From: Diphasiastrum complanatum
Taxonomy: Eukaryota > Streptophyta > Lycopodiopsida > Lycopodiales > Lycopodiaceae
Assembly: GCA_029204225.1 (NCBI GenBank)
Contig: CM055096.1
Span: 75,925,521 to 75,989,520 of the forward strand
Direction of reading: 5' to 3'
Length of the DNA stretch: 64,000 nucleotides
The notes under the pieces are model-generated. The model was not told the DNA's origin and searched no databases. It saw nothing but the letters and a program-made list of their open reading frames with translations. Made by a program: the position numbers and the translations under genes. This document shows positions 1 to 10,853 of this stretch, one piece after another. Position 1 is the stretch's first letter. Every line of letters starts with the position of its first letter.

Positions 1-981
1 AGGGAGAGGCTACCAACATTTGAAAATCTCCATGTCATCATCCTATAGGAGGAACAAAGGCGTGAAGTTGTAAAAACTCGATTGCATAAATACAAGAAGC
101 AACCCAAGAAGTCAAATGTGGAGGATGATAATCAAGGATCCACATCAGGCAAGAAGAAGAAAGGCAACTATTTCTATTGCCAAAAGCCTGGACATTGGGC
201 AAGAGATTGTCGCAAGAAGACGGCGGATATTAAGAGGGGCAAAGTGAAGCAGTTGACCAATTTTGTCAAAGAAGAGAATGATAGCGATAACAAAGATCAA
301 AGCACGACATTTGCAACATCATTAGCATCACAACATTCCATTGATCATACACATTGGTATGTGGACTCAGGAGCAACGAGACACATGAGTGGCAACAAAT
401 CATGGTTTAAAAACCTGGAGCTTACTGATGAAGGAGATAGAGTTGTGCAGGCAAATGGCGACGAGTGCCAAATTCATGGAGTTGGTGTAGTGCCTATTCA
501 ATTTCCTGATGGACATGTGAAGGTAATTGAAAATGTGTTGTATGCTCCTAGCCTTCAGAAGAGTCTTTTATCTGTTGGTAAAATGACAGATCATAAGTTG
601 AAGGTGGAGTTCAACGACAAGAAATGCCAGATCAAGGATGTGAAACGGAGTTTCAAGGTGATTACTGATGGCTTTAGAGATAAAACTTGTGGTTTGTACA
701 AGTTAAATGCTGTTGTTATGAAGTGCAATGTGTTAGCATCTACATCTATATCACAAAGTGATTTATGGCATAGACATATGGGGCATTTGAACTTCAAGAG
801 CTTGAGATTACTTTGTAAGCTCAAGATGGTAACAGGTTTACCTAGTTTGGACGACAAGGAAGAGTACATTTGCAAGGAGTGCATGCTAGGCAAGTTACAC
901 AGGAAGAAGCTCAACAAAGAAGGAGCAACGAGGGCAAAACAAGTGCTTGAGTTGATACACTCTGACTATGTGGGCCAATGA
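1..981 (+). pseudogene. Copia 0 gag C-terminus, protease and GAG-pre-integrase
   Basis: The frame is open from 82 to 981 and extends upstream in frame to the window edge through a TAG at 46-48. A CCHC knuckle (CQKPGHWARDC, first residue Tyr-Cys) follows a Lys-rich stretch. The aspartic protease signature VDSGATRHMSG lies about 95 residues in, and the GAG-pre-integrase zinc motif (WHRHMGHLNF ... CKEC) is near the end. The frame stops at 979-981 where integrase should continue, and integrase resumes in another frame. This is family knowledge applied to visible motifs. The gene is broken. Confidence 0.88.
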
Positions 982-1758
982 AGGTAATGTCTACTGGTAA
1001 AGCATTTTATTTGCTAACCTTCAATGATGATTACTCATGAAAGACCTGGATCTACACCGTTAAGCAGAAGTCTGAGACATTTGGATGTTTCAAAAACTTC
1101 AAAGCATTGGGTGAAAATCAATCAGGTGCTAAGATCAAGGTACTCAGGGCAGATCATGATGGTGAGTATCGTTCCACAGATTTTATTAATTTTTGCATGA
1201 AGCATGGCATTAAACAAGAGTTTGCACAAGTTGATACACCTCAACAAAATGGGGTAGCTGAAAGGAAGAATCATACCATTGTCAAAGTAGCTAGGGCAAT
1301 GATGGCACATATGGGAGTTATTGATTCTCTATGGGGTGAAGCTGTCAAAACTGCTGTGTTCTTGCAAAATAGAAGCCCTACAGTTGCTGTACATAATCGC
1401 ACACGAGGAGGCATTCACTGGTAAGAAGCCTACGATGGATGGGTTGCGAGTATTTGGATGTTGAGTGTATGTTCACATACCTAAGAGTGAGAGAGCCAAA
1501 ATGCAGGTAAAGGCCTTGAAGTGCATTTTTATAGGTTGTGATGAACAAACCAAGGGATATAGATGTTACGATCCAGAGGGGCTACATGTGCACATAAGCC
1601 GTGATGTCTTATTTGATGAAATCCATAGATTTGTGGATGAAGAAAGAATAATGATGAGCTATATAAGCTTCTCAAAGAGGATGAAGGAGTTCTACCACCA
1701 CAAGAAGATCATGATGATGATGATGAGGGACGTGGTACTCCTCCCACCATATAGATGA
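982..1758 (+). pseudogene. Copia 0 integrase core, fragmented
   Basis: Pieces of the DDE integrase domain are spread over two frames. The stretch 1107-1424 carries LRADHDGEYRS (second catalytic Asp region) and TPQQNGVAERKN (catalytic Glu). The stretch 1465-1758 carries the integrase C-terminal segment (KCIFIGCDEQTKGYRCY, DVLFDE). The intervening junctions hold stops and frameshifts. A short GAT run near 1710-1722 gives a Met/Asp-rich tail. Confidence 0.85.
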
Positions 1759-3553
1759 GATGGAGAGTGAGAAACAAATCTATTGGATCGAAAAAGGCCG
1801 AGGTAGCAGGTGATAAAAGGAAGGATCAAGATGCACCATGGGATTCCTATTCACCTCGTAGCGGATCACCTCAATGTAAGTTACCTAAATGGTACACTAA
1901 ACTCATGAGTGCCAAGGAAGGAGAAATTGTCGAGTCTAGTGAGGGAGAGTTGCGGCATTCCACAAGAGAGAGGAAGGAACCTGACAGGTTTCAGGTAAAT
2001 CTTGCACTTATGAGTGATATTATTTCATCTACTGAACCCTCTTGCTTTGAGGAGGCCAAAAATCAGGAGATATGGCAAAAAGCAATGCAGGAGGAGATTG
2101 ATTCCATCAAACACCATGACACGTGGGAGATAGTGGATCTTCCAAAGGGCAAAAGACCCATTGGCAACAAGTGGGTATACATGACAAAGTACAATGCCAA
2201 TGGAACTATTGCAAAACACAAAGCAAGGCTTGTAGTGAAGGGCTATGTGCAAAGTAAGGGCATTGTCTACAAAGAGACTTTCGCTCCCGTGGCCAAGTGG
2301 AATACACTTCGCATGGTGATTGCTTTGGTGGCACTATTTGGATGGAATCTATATCAGATGGACTAAAGTCTACATTCCTGAATGGTAAGCTTGAAGAAGA
2401 AGTGTACATGGAGCAACCTAGTGGCTTTGTGATACATGGCATGGAAGACAAAGTGTGCAAGCTGAAGAAAGCCTTGTACGGATTGAAACAAGCACCACGT
2501 GCTTGGTATAGCCACTTTGATGAGCATCTCCTATCTAGAGGTTTGATACGCACTTCTTCAGATTTCCATCTTTACTACTTTGCTCGTGACTTTAGTATCA
2601 CACTAATTGTGCTATACGTAGATGAACTCATAATCACAGAAAATGATGATGATTTGATTGGTGCAATCAAGAAGGACTTATCTTCCAGTTTTGATATGAC
2701 TGATCTTGGCTTGATGCACTACTGTTTGGGAGTGGAAGTACGGCAAGGCTGTAGTAGTATCGCACTAACTCAAACAAAGTACGTGAATGAGATTTTGAAG
2801 TGTTTCAAAATGTGCGATAGCAAGCCAGAATCCACACTTGTGGAGGTTGGTAAGAAACTATCTAACCAGGATGAGAGTGCACTAGTTGATGCTACTTTAT
2901 TTCGTCAATTAGTTGGTTCGCTGATTTATCTCACAACTACTCGTCCTGACATAAGTTATGTTGTAAGTGTTGTAATTCAGTTCATAGCTACTCCTAGAGA
3001 GATTCGCTGGAAAGCAACGAAGAGAATTCTTTGTTATGTAAAGGGCACGTTAACCCATGGATTGTTGTATGAGAGGCAGCATACTTTACCAATTTTATAG
3101 GGCTTTGTTGATTTAGATTGAGCAGGCTGTATTAATGACAGGAGATCTACCACAGGTTATGTATTTCATGTTGGTAATGGTGTATTTTCTTGGTCAAGTA
3201 AGAAACAAGACACATTTGCTCTTTCTACTACAGAAGCAAAATACAAAGCACTATGTTCAGCTATGCAGGAAGCAGTTTGGCTAAGAAGAATATTAGAAGA
3301 CATTGGAATTCAGCAGAATAAGCCTATTGTGATCAGATGTGACAGCTAGAGCACTATACAACTAGCTAAAAGTTCTGTATTTCATGCACACATGAAGCAT
3401 ATGGAAATTAAGTATCATTTCATTAGAGAGAAGTTGTTATCTAATGAAATAGATATAGTGCATTGTAAGACAGAAAATCAGTTAGCTGATATATTCACTA
3501 AACCTTTAAGTACTGATAAGTTTGAGTTTTATAGAGAAAAGCTCTTTGTAAGA
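1755..3553 (+). pseudogene. Copia 0 reverse transcriptase and RNase H, broken
   Basis: RT starts in the frame 1755-2366 (KWVYMTKYNANGTIAKHKARL) and, after a frameshift near 2340, continues in 2297-3100 (ALYGLKQAPRAWY). The catalytic box reads YVDELI rather than the family YVDD, so the second Asp is lost. RNase H continues in the same frame past TAG (3098-3100) and TGA (3119-3121), with another TAG near 3347. Visible RNase H motifs are [17 protein letters not shown] and DIFTKPL. The coding remnant ends just before the purine tract that precedes the 3' LTR. Confidence 0.87.
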
Positions 3554-3579
3554 AAGATAAACTAGGGCTTAAGGGAGAG

Positions 3580-3918
3580 TGTTAGAATAAGTAAGCCGAG
3601 TTTCTCTCACAGTTCATGACTTTCCGTGTTTAGCAGTGATTTCGAGTTTTTTACTACTTTTGTGATAGTATGCATGAGTGCCAGTTTGACGGCACACATA
3701 GTGTACGTTAGGACACGCGTCCCGTAACGGGGACCGAACTGCCATGCAGTGGTACCCCACAAAAATTAGACTGTGTATATGTACCTTTCAGTCTCTTTTG
3801 TTAATACAGTTTAGAAGTGTTCTCTTGAGTTGGTGTGTGATCTCTCTTTACTGCTTATCTGTTTGATGATAGATTGCTTGCAAATTAGCTAACTGTACTG
3901 CCTGTAAGATCCTTGACA
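3580..3918 (+). repeat. Copia 0 3' LTR
   Basis: The block begins TGTTAGAATAAG directly after a purine-rich tract (AAGGGAGAG) and ends ATCCTTGACA, giving 339 bp with TG...CA ends. The partner LTR is outside the window, so the boundaries come from the PPT, the TG/CA ends and the abrupt switch to minus-strand gag coding after 3918. Confidence 0.75.
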
Positions 3919-4251
3919 TCTACTTCCTCCTCCTCCTCCTCCTCTTTGCAAGGTTTCCTTGTTTGTCCTCCTCCACTTGTGCTCTTAGCCTCTTATAGCA
4001 TTCAGATGCATAATGCCCCTTCTTTCCACAAAAGAAGCATTTCTGCTTTGACTTGTCCTTTGAGCTTGATGCATCATCCTCTTCTTTGGCCTCCTTCTTC
4101 TTTCCATTGGTCTTCTTTTTGCTCTTGACTGAGAAATTGGCTTTCTCATCACCATTCTGCAAAGACAAGGAACTCGTTCTATATTTTGCATGGAACATCC
4201 TACACACTTGAACCACTAATACACTGTGGAGTTTTTCTATAGTTGGCAAAG
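3919..4251 (-). pseudogene. Copia E gag C-terminal part (left piece of split element)
   Basis: The minus-strand frame contains a CCHC knuckle, CFFCGKKGHYASEC, preceded by a Lys/Ser-rich linker and followed by GNLAK. This is the same layout as gag of Copia 1. The GGA-type codon run at 3925-3950 has slipped, turning an acidic Glu run into an Arg run and then a stop. Its upstream half lies across the Copia 1 insertion: the minus-strand frame reads through the CAAAG duplication into FAIQDTLPTIEKL, matching FAIQRVLPSVVDL of Copia 1 gag. The left end is cut by Copia 0 at 3918. Confidence 0.85.
4247..4251. repeat. Target-site duplication (left), CAAAG
   Basis: CAAAG directly precedes the TGTGAAAA start of the 5' LTR. 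The identical CAAAG directly follows the 3' LTR at 10683-10687. Five base pairs is the usual copia duplication length. Deleting the element and one copy rejoins the gag of element E. Confidence 0.93.
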
Positions 4252-4906
4252 TGTGAAAATTGTCAACATTTCCTAGCTAGTTTGAGGCCTAAATTGGCTA
4301 AAATTGTAAATAGTTTTGGTTCTGGAGTTTCACACGTGTGAACCAGGCCACAATGTTTTTATTTACTGTATTTTTTCAGTATGATGAAGTTTCAAACTTC
4401 ATACCCTTCAAAATGAGACCATTTTGATGTATTTTGGTCATATAAGCCATTTTTAGCTATTTTTCCTATATAGGGAATATCTAGGGTCAAGTACCTTCTA
4501 GAGAGAGGAGAGAGAGTCATCTTCCTCATCCATAAATAGTAGGGAAGTCGTGGAGAACAGGTTGGAGAAACCTTTTGTATGCTTCATTGAGATCAATAGA
4601 TCATTGTCATTGTTTCTTCCTCCATTGAGAGCATTGTTGTGTGTATTGTCTTCAAGCTATTGTGTATGATCTTAGGTGCTTTCCAAAAGTGATAGGCTGA
4701 TGTATTATGGACTGTATAATGCTATTTTGGGCCGCACTTGATGTTTATGGAAGTTTCCATTTGTGATAAATGCTTTTTGATCAAGTTCTTTGCATTCTAG
4801 GTAGCATAGAATGTGTTGCCAATTCCTAGCTTATGTAGTTTGGAGTGCAAGCATTCAAGCCAATGATCTTGGAGTTTAGATCCACTTAGGATCTGTATTT
4901 TTCACA
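4252..4906 (+). repeat. Copia 1 5' LTR
   Basis: This 655-bp LTR has ends TGTGAAAATTG...TTTTTCACA, so the termini are themselves an inverted repeat. It contains a perfect palindrome TTCACACGTGTGAA at 4329-4342 (core CACGTG) and a TATA-like TATATAGG near 4468, followed by the transcribed part. It abuts the PBS with no gap. Confidence 0.95.
4329..4342. promoter_or_regulatory. Palindromic G-box/E-box in LTR U3
   Basis: TTCACACGTGTGAA is a 14-bp perfect palindrome around CACGTG, repeated at 10105-10118 in the 3' LTR. CACGTG is the known core bound by plant bHLH and bZIP factors. It lies about 130 bp upstream of the TATA-like TATATAGG, which fits a U3 enhancer. Function is inferred. Confidence 0.5.
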
Positions 4907-4918
4907 TGGTATCAGAGC
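4907..4918 (+). other. Primer-binding site, initiator Met tRNA
   Basis: TGGTATCAGAGC starts at the first base after the LTR. It is the usual plant copia PBS, complementary to the 3' end of initiator methionine tRNA. Confidence 0.92.
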
Positions 4919-6078
4919 TGGTTGGCTTCTATTTACAGTAAGTATTCCATTTTTGGTGATATTTGGATGTTTGATCAAGTTCTAGCATGATTTTGCATTG
5001 CTTTGTTGATCAAATCTTACTAACCTTTGTTTTGTGAGTTGAACTTGTGGATCAAAAGCATATTTCAGGTCTATTGAAGATCAGAGGCTGAAAAGAAACT
5101 ATTTTGGATCAGATCATAACACCTAATCATTTGTGATTGTGAGGCTTGTGCATATTCAATACTAACAATGTTCTTTTCAATCCTATTGTTGACAATCTCC
5201 ATTCTTGGATGAACACTCTCCTTAAGTGGATGAAACTTCTCCTTAAGTGGATGACAAATGCTCTTTTGAGTGAGTTGTAATTCTCCTAAAGGCTGAGCAA
5301 AGCTCCCATTTGGATGAAAGATCCCCTTTTTTGGGTGAACATATTGTAAGCTCCATTGTGAAGAGCATATTGTAAAGATTGTCATCAATTTTGGCATAAA
5401 TTTTGGTGTACTTTGTTGAGCATGTAAGTAACTCTCCTTATGTAATTTGATTGGAGCATTTGCTGGAAGGTGTTAACCATTATGCAAGTGTGTTTTCAGG
5501 TTCTTAACAGGTTGAGGAACATTCTCATGTGAAGTGATCTTAGATCTACATCTAAACACCAAGATTTGACAAGATAGTGAAGCTAGTCTTGTGATTCACT
5601 AAGTGTGCTCATTCATTCACCTCTAAATCTTGTATTTATCACTTGCTGGAGTTTATAAACTTTTAGAAGTGTGGTTTACATGTGGTTTTACAGGTTGAAT
5701 CAATATCTTAGTGTGTTGATCATATGTTGATCAAGTTTGTTCATTACTAGGTAATCTTGGCATCCTAGTTTTGGGTATTTTCTAAGAATGCAAGTAACTC
5801 TTCACACCATAACTTGATTTGGTCACTTGCTGGAAAGTTTGAGAGCTTAAGCAAGAGTGTGTTCAGGTTGGTTTGATTTTGTAATCCATTCTTAGTGTGT
5901 GCAAAGTGTTGCATGTGTTTCAATCTTCCTTTCTATGCTTGGAAACCATCTAGGTTCAAGATAGAAGTGTTTTAGGGTCCTAAATCTTCATAGATCTCTT
6001 TATCTATCATTTGTTGAGAGAAAAGTGAGTGCTAAGTGCTTTAGGACAGAACCTAAAAGTTGAAGAAACATTAGAATC
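4919..6078 (+). other. Copia 1 untranslated leader with degenerate internal repeats
   Basis: No open frame of note lies before the gag start. CTCCTTAAGTGGATGA occurs twice, near 5218 and 5241. Three related stretches near 5425-5500, 5636-5696 and 5790-5875 share a TTTGCTGGAA...GTGTGTT..CAGGTT pattern. The leader is long (about 1.16 kb) and probably holds packaging and dimerisation signals, by analogy only. Confidence 0.6.
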
Positions 6079-9000
6079 ATGGCTTCCAATGGTGGGATCA
6101 TGCTAGAGTCTAGTGAAAGGTTGAGTTCATCAAACTACTCTACTTGGAAAGTGAGGATGGAGTCCTTACTTGAGTTGAATGAACTCATGGACATAGTTGC
6201 AGAAATTGAAGAGAGACCTCTCACACTTCAAGAGCAACAAAGGTTTGATAAGAAGGCCAAAAGGGCTCTTCATATCATTAAAATGAATGTTACAAATGAA
6301 CTTCTCAAGGAAGTTGGAAAGTGTCAAAGTGCAAGTGAGGCATGGAATGCCTTAAAGAAGCTCTTTGAATCAAAGTCCACATCTAGGGTATTGACCCTAA
6401 GGAGACAAATATTTTCTAGTAGGCAAAGAGAGGGTGAAAGTGCTCATGCATTTATCTTGAGAGTTAAGTCCCTAAGTGATGATTTAGCATGCATTGATGA
6501 GAACATAAAAGATGGTGAAATAGTCCAAGTTATGTTGAATGGTTTGCTAAATGAACATGCTAACCTTGTGCAAAGTTTTGCCATTCAAAGAGTCTTGCCA
6601 AGTGTGGTTGACTTGCAAGAAATCTTATTGGCTGAAGAACATAGGTTGCAATCAAAGCTTGATGGTGCATCCTTGCAAGGTGGAGGTGAAGAGGCTTTCT
6701 TCACAAAAGGCAAATTCAAGGGCAAAGGTAAAGGCAAAGGGAAATGGTCCAAAGGTGGTAACTTTGATCATGATGATCACTCTTCCTCTTCCTCTTCTAC
6801 TAAGAACAATAAGTCAAAGTTCAAGTGCTTTTATTGTGGGATAAAAGGTCATTTTGCAAATGAATGTTATAAGAAGAAAAGAGAGCAAGGAGAGAGGCAA
6901 GGAAATCTTACAATAGATGAGGAAGAACATAACACATGTGAATCACTTGTTATGACTTCAAGTTTGTTAGCCAACATAGATGATAATGATCCTTGGTGGA
7001 TTGATAGTGGAGCCTCATCTCACATGACAAGACATAAGGAATACTTTACATCCTTATTGTCTTATGAGGGAGAAGGTAACATCATCTACACTGCAAATGA
7101 TGGTCAATGTGACATCAAAGGCATAGGCACTATTCCTATTTCCCTTTCAACAAATAGGAAAGCAAATCTTGAAAATGTCTTGTACATTCCTTCAATCACT
7201 AAGAATTTGCTTAGTGTAAGTCAAATGATTGACAAAGGACTTGATGTGGAGTTCATTGGAGATGCATGTTTGATAAGTAAATGTGGATCCTTGATTGCTC
7301 AAGGTAGGAGGCATGGTAAACTTTTCAAGCTTGATGCATGTGTGATCTCTAATCATGAAGGATGTATGGCTAGGGAGCAATTGACAAACCAAGAAGTTTG
7401 GCACAAGAGGTTGGGCCATCCCAACTTCAAATCTTTGGAGGTAATGGCAAAGAAAGAGCTTGTTCTTGGTCTCCCTAAAAGTCTTGTTGCAAACAATAGT
7501 GTTTGTGAACATTGTGCCTTGTCCAAATCTCATAGACTTGCTTATTCTAGATCTACTTCTAGATCTAAAGAAGCTTTTCAACTTGTGCATTCTGATATTC
7601 ATTCTTCTAGTACAACTAGCAATGGTGGGTCAAAGATGTATGCAACTTTCATTGATGACTTTAGTAGGTATACTTGGATCTATCTTCTTAAAAGTAAGGA
7701 TGAAGTGTTTGCTGCATTTGTCAAGTTCAAGAATGAAATGGAAAACCAATTCAATACAAAGATCAAATGCTTAAGATCTGATAATGGAGGGGAATACACC
7801 TCAAATAGGTTCAAAGACTTTTGTATAGCACATGGGATTAAGAGGGAGATGTCTAGTCCTAGGACTCCACAACAGAATGGAGTGGCCGAGAGGAAGAATA
7901 GAACCCTTTGTGAATGTGCCAAGGCAATGAGACTACATGCTAATCTTGCTAAGTCTTTTTGGGGGGAAGCTTTAGCATGTGCTAACTATCTATGTAATAG
8001 ATGGACAAGTGCTTCCTTGGATGGTAAAACTCCTCATGAGGTTCTTTATGGTAGAAGGCCGAGTGTCAAGCATTGTAGGATCTTTGGATGTACATGTTTT
8101 GTCAATATCACACTTGATGATAGAACTAAAGAAGATCCTTCATCAAAGAAGGGTGTGTTTGTTGGCTATAGTGAAGTAAGCAAGGCTTACAAAGTGTACA
8201 TTCCTTCTACAAAGAAAGTTGTCATAAGTAGGGATGTCATCTTTCATGAAGAGAATGTTTCCAATGTTGTTGATGTTGATGTTGATGTGCCTACTAATCA
8301 TCATGATGTGCAAGATGTCTTGGATGAAGATGGAGATGCCACTCCAAAGCAAACTTCAAGGAAGACTCAAAGGCAAAGGGCTAAGCCATCAAGGCTAACC
8401 TATGATGAAAAAGGAAAGCAAGTGGTGGACAACTCTAACTTTGCTTTTCTTACCTCTTTTGATGAACCAACTTGTGTAGGTGAAGCAATTCAAAAGGAGG
8501 AATGGATCCAAGCCATGGATCATGAGCATCAAGCACTCATCAAAAGCAACACATGGAGGTTGGTAAAGCTTCCAAAGGACAAGAAGGCAATTGGTTGTAA
8601 GTGGATCTTCAAGATCAAGACAAATCAAGATGGATCAATCAACAAGTACAAGGCAAGGTTGGTGGCAAAGGGGTATGCTCAAGAATATGGTATTGACTAT
8701 GATGAGACCTTTGCACCCGTGGCAAAGATGGTAACTATTCGAATCCTAATCTCTCTTGCAACTCTTTATGATTGGGATATGTGGCAAATGGATGTTATTA
8801 ATGCCTTCTTGAATGGTGATCTTGAAGAAGATATTTACATGGAGCAACCCGAGGGCTATGTTTCACATGATGAGCCTAATCATGTGTGCTATCTCCAAAA
8901 GAGTTTGTATGGGCTAAAGCAAGCACCAAGGAGTTGGTATGCTAAGCTCAATTCCTTCTTACTTTCTCAAAACTTTGTTATGAGTGAGTATGATCATTCT

Positions 9001-10032
9001 CTCTACTTTAGATTGAATGAAAATGATATCACTTTACTTTTGATCTATGTTGATGACATTATCTTAAGTGGTGGTAACAATCTAGATATAGATGAAATCA
9101 AGATGGCACTCAAAAGAGAGTTTGAAATTCAAGATCTTGGTAAACTTCATTATATCTTAGGAATAGAGATTATTATAACTTCTAAATCTACATTCATATG
9201 TCAAGAAAAGTATGTTAACTCTATTCTAAAAAGGTTTCATATGGAAGATTGTAAAGTTGTTTCTACTCCTATGGAATCAAATGTAAAGCTAACTACAAGA
9301 AGTAATGAAAGATCCTTCAAGGACATTACTCTCTATAGAAAGCTAATAGGATCTCTTATATGGTTAACCATCACAAGACCTGATCTAAGCTTTGTGGTTG
9401 GTAAACTAAGTCAATTTATGCAAGATCCTAGTGAGGCTCATTGGAAGCTAGGAAAGAGAGTACTTAGATACATCTCGGGATCTAGAGATTTTGGCATCTT
9501 GTATGGAGGTACTACACCTAACCTTTGTGGATTTTCAGATTCAGATTTTGCAGGTGATCAAATGGATAGGAAGTCAACAAGTGCCTTTGCAATCTATCTT
9601 GGAGATGGAGTGGTCTCATGGCTATCAAAGAAGCAACCAACTATCTCTCTATCTTCCACCGAAGCCGAGTACAAGGCATTAACAATATGCACCAAGGAGA
9701 TTCTTTGGATCAAGAGGATGTTATTGGATCTTCACTTGCTGGAACCAGAGAAGACTCCAATCATACTTTGTGATAACCTTTCAGCCCAAAGCTTGGCAAG
9801 CAATCCTGTTTTTCATGCAAGGAGCAAGCACATTGAGATTGCTCACCATTTTGTGAGAGATCAAGTCATTGCCAAAGAGGTGGAGCTTCAACATGTCTCT
9901 TCAAAGGAGTGTGTGGCTGATATCTTCACCAAACCATTGGGAAAGGACCTATATTTAATGCATAGATCTAATCTTGGAATGTGCTCAAAGACTATGTTGA
10001 AACTAGCATCCAATGTTGAAGAGGGAGTGTGA
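6079..10032 (+). CDS. Copia gag-pol polyprotein, intact (1317 aa)
   Basis: This is one continuous frame encoding all proteins of a Ty1/copia element. Gag occupies roughly residues 1-280, with a CCHC knuckle C250-C253-H258-C263 after a Lys/Gly run and a Ser run. The aspartic protease has D309-S310-G311 in WWIDSGASSHMT. The GAG-pre-integrase zinc site comprises H442/H447 and C476/C479. The integrase triad is D506, D568 and E604; the last two are separated by 35 residues as the family requires. The RT has YVDD at 990-993 and SLYGLKQAPRSWY upstream. RNase H carries SDSDFAGD, LSSTEAEYKAL and DIFTKPLG. The start follows a stop-rich leader and gives the canonical gag N-terminus (SSNYSTWKVRMESLL). 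The stop codon (10030-10032) lies inside the 3' LTR, overlapping the polypurine tract. No inactivating change was seen. Gag and Pol share one frame, so their ratio must be set by processing or another route. Confidence 0.96.
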   Translation: MASNGGIMLESSERLSSSNYSTWKVRMESLLELNELMDIVAEIEERPLTLQEQQRFDKKAKRALHIIKMNVTNELLKEVGKCQSASEAWNALKKLFESKSTSRVLTLRRQIFSSRQREGESAHAFILRVKSLSDDLACIDENIKDGEIVQVMLNGLLNEHANLVQSFAIQRVLPSVVDLQEILLAEEHRLQSKLDGASLQGGGEEAFFTKGKFKGKGKGKGKWSKGGNFDHDDHSSSSSSTKNNKSKFKCFYCGIKGHFANECYKKKREQGERQGNLTIDEEEHNTCESLVMTSSLLANIDDNDPWWIDSGASSHMTRHKEYFTSLLSYEGEGNIIYTANDGQCDIKGIGTIPISLSTNRKANLENVLYIPSITKNLLSVSQMIDKGLDVEFIGDACLISKCGSLIAQGRRHGKLFKLDACVISNHEGCMAREQLTNQEVWHKRLGHPNFKSLEVMAKKELVLGLPKSLVANNSVCEHCALSKSHRLAYSRSTSRSKEAFQLVHSDIHSSSTTSNGGSKMYATFIDDFSRYTWIYLLKSKDEVFAAFVKFKNEMENQFNTKIKCLRSDNGGEYTSNRFKDFCIAHGIKREMSSPRTPQQNGVAERKNRTLCECAKAMRLHANLAKSFWGEALACANYLCNRWTSASLDGKTPHEVLYGRRPSVKHCRIFGCTCFVNITLDDRTKEDPSSKKGVFVGYSEVSKAYKVYIPSTKKVVISRDVIFHEENVSNVVDVDVDVPTNHHDVQDVLDEDGDATPKQTSRKTQRQRAKPSRLTYDEKGKQVVDNSNFAFLTSFDEPTCVGEAIQKEEWIQAMDHEHQALIKSNTWRLVKLPKDKKAIGCKWIFKIKTNQDGSINKYKARLVAKGYAQEYGIDYDETFAPVAKMVTIRILISLATLYDWDMWQMDVINAFLNGDLEEDIYMEQPEGYVSHDEPNHVCYLQKSLYGLKQAPRSWYAKLNSFLLSQNFVMSEYDHSLYFRLNENDITLLLIYVDDIILSGGNNLDIDEIKMALKREFEIQDLGKLHYILGIEIIITSKSTFICQEKYVNSILKRFHMEDCKVVSTPMESNVKLTTRSNERSFKDITLYRKLIGSLIWLTITRPDLSFVVGKLSQFMQDPSEAHWKLGKRVLRYISGSRDFGILYGGTTPNLCGFSDSDFAGDQMDRKSTSAFAIYLGDGVVSWLSKKQPTISLSSTEAEYKALTICTKEILWIKRMLLDLHLLEPEKTPIILCDNLSAQSLASNPVFHARSKHIEIAHHFVRDQVIAKEVELQHVSSKECVADIFTKPLGKDLYLMHRSNLGMCSKTMLKLASNVEEGV
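10018..10027 (+). other. Polypurine tract
   Basis: GAAGAGGGAG ends at the base before the 3' LTR. It primes plus-strand DNA synthesis in this element class. It is also coding, lying within the last codons of the polyprotein. Confidence 0.85.
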
Positions 10033-10682
10033 AAATTGTCAACATTTCCTAGCTAGTTTGAGGCCTAAATTGGCTAAAATTGTAAATAGTTTTGGTTCTG
10101 GAGTTTCACACGTGTGAACCAGGCCACAATGTTTTTATTTACTGTATTTTTTCAGTATGATGAAGTGTCAAACTTCATACCCTTCAAAATGAGACCATTT
10201 TGATGTATTTTGGTCATATAAGCCATTTTTAGCTATTTTTCTTATATAGGGAATATCTAGGGTCAAGTACCTTCTAGAGAGAGGAGAGAGAGTCATCTTC
10301 CTCATCCATAAATAGTAGGGAAGTCGTGGAGAACAGGTTGGAGAAACCTTTTGTATGCTTCATTGAGATCAATAGATCATTGTCATTGTTTCTTCCTCCA
10401 TTGAGAGCATTGTTGTGTGTATTGTCTTCAAGCTATTGTGTATGATCTTAGGTGCTTTCCAAAAGTGATAGGCTGATGTATTATGGACTGTATAATGCTA
10501 TTTTGGGCCGCACTTGATGTTTATGGAAGTTTCCATTTGTGATAAATGCTTTTTGATCAAGTTCTTTGCATTCTAGGTAGCATAGAATGTGTTGCCAATT
10601 CCTAGCTTATGTAGTTTGGAGTGCAAGCATTCAAGCCAATGATCTTGGAGTTTAGATCCACTTAGGATCTGTATTTTTCACA
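10028..10682 (+). repeat. Copia 1 3' LTR
   Basis: Also 655 bp, it matches the 5' LTR base for base except for two substitutions (10167 and 10242) and is followed by the CAAAG duplication at 10683-10687. The palindrome TTCACACGTGTGAA is at 10105-10118. Confidence 0.95.
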
Positions 10683-10687
10683 CAAAG

Positions 10688-10853
10688 TGTCTTGGATGGC
10701 AAACTTTGGACCAAATTTGCAAAGTCATCTAATCAAAAACTCATAAAGGTCTTAAAGCACCAAAAGTGACTCCATCCTAACCTTCCAAATAACATAATTT
10801 GTAGAATTCAATCTCTCACTAGCTTCTAGAAGGTATGCTCCAGCAGATCCCAT
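10688..10853 (-). pseudogene. Copia E gag N-terminus (right piece of split element)
   Basis: On the minus strand an ATG at 10853-10851 opens a peptide with ASERLNSTNYVIWKVRMESL, aligning with the Copia 1 gag start (SSERLSSSNYSTWKVRMESL). After about 30 codons the frame is lost. The sequence then jumps to the later segment DDFANLVQ, so roughly 300 bp of gag are deleted relative to Copia 1. It runs into the CAAAG duplication and continues at 4251 leftward. One T is missing at the AAAGTTTGCC junction compared with Copia 1. Confidence 0.8.

Larger units (their letters stand above)
1..3918 (+). mobile_element. Copia element 0, 5'-truncated by window edge, decayed
   Basis: Ty1/copia LTR retrotransposon in the order gag zinc knuckle, protease, integrase, reverse transcriptase, RNase H, 3' LTR, which is the copia order with integrase before RT. 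The 5' LTR and N-terminal gag lie outside the window. The reading frame is interrupted by several stops and frameshifts, so the copy is dead. Its 3' LTR ends at 3918, immediately beside minus-strand gag sequence of another Copia (element E). It therefore appears to have inserted into that gag, but the target-site duplication cannot be checked because the left end is missing. Confidence 0.9.
4252..10682 (+). mobile_element. Copia 1: complete, young, probably autonomous LTR retrotransposon
   Basis: This is a full Ty1/copia element of 6431 bp: 5' LTR, Met-tRNA PBS, 1.17-kb leader, one uninterrupted gag-pol frame, polypurine tract, 3' LTR and a 5-bp target duplication (CAAAG). By reading, the two 655-bp LTRs differ at only two bases: 4391 T versus 10167 G, and 4466 C versus 10242 T. 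That implies recent insertion relative to every other element in the window. It sits inside the gag of the older minus-strand Copia E. Confidence 0.96.
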
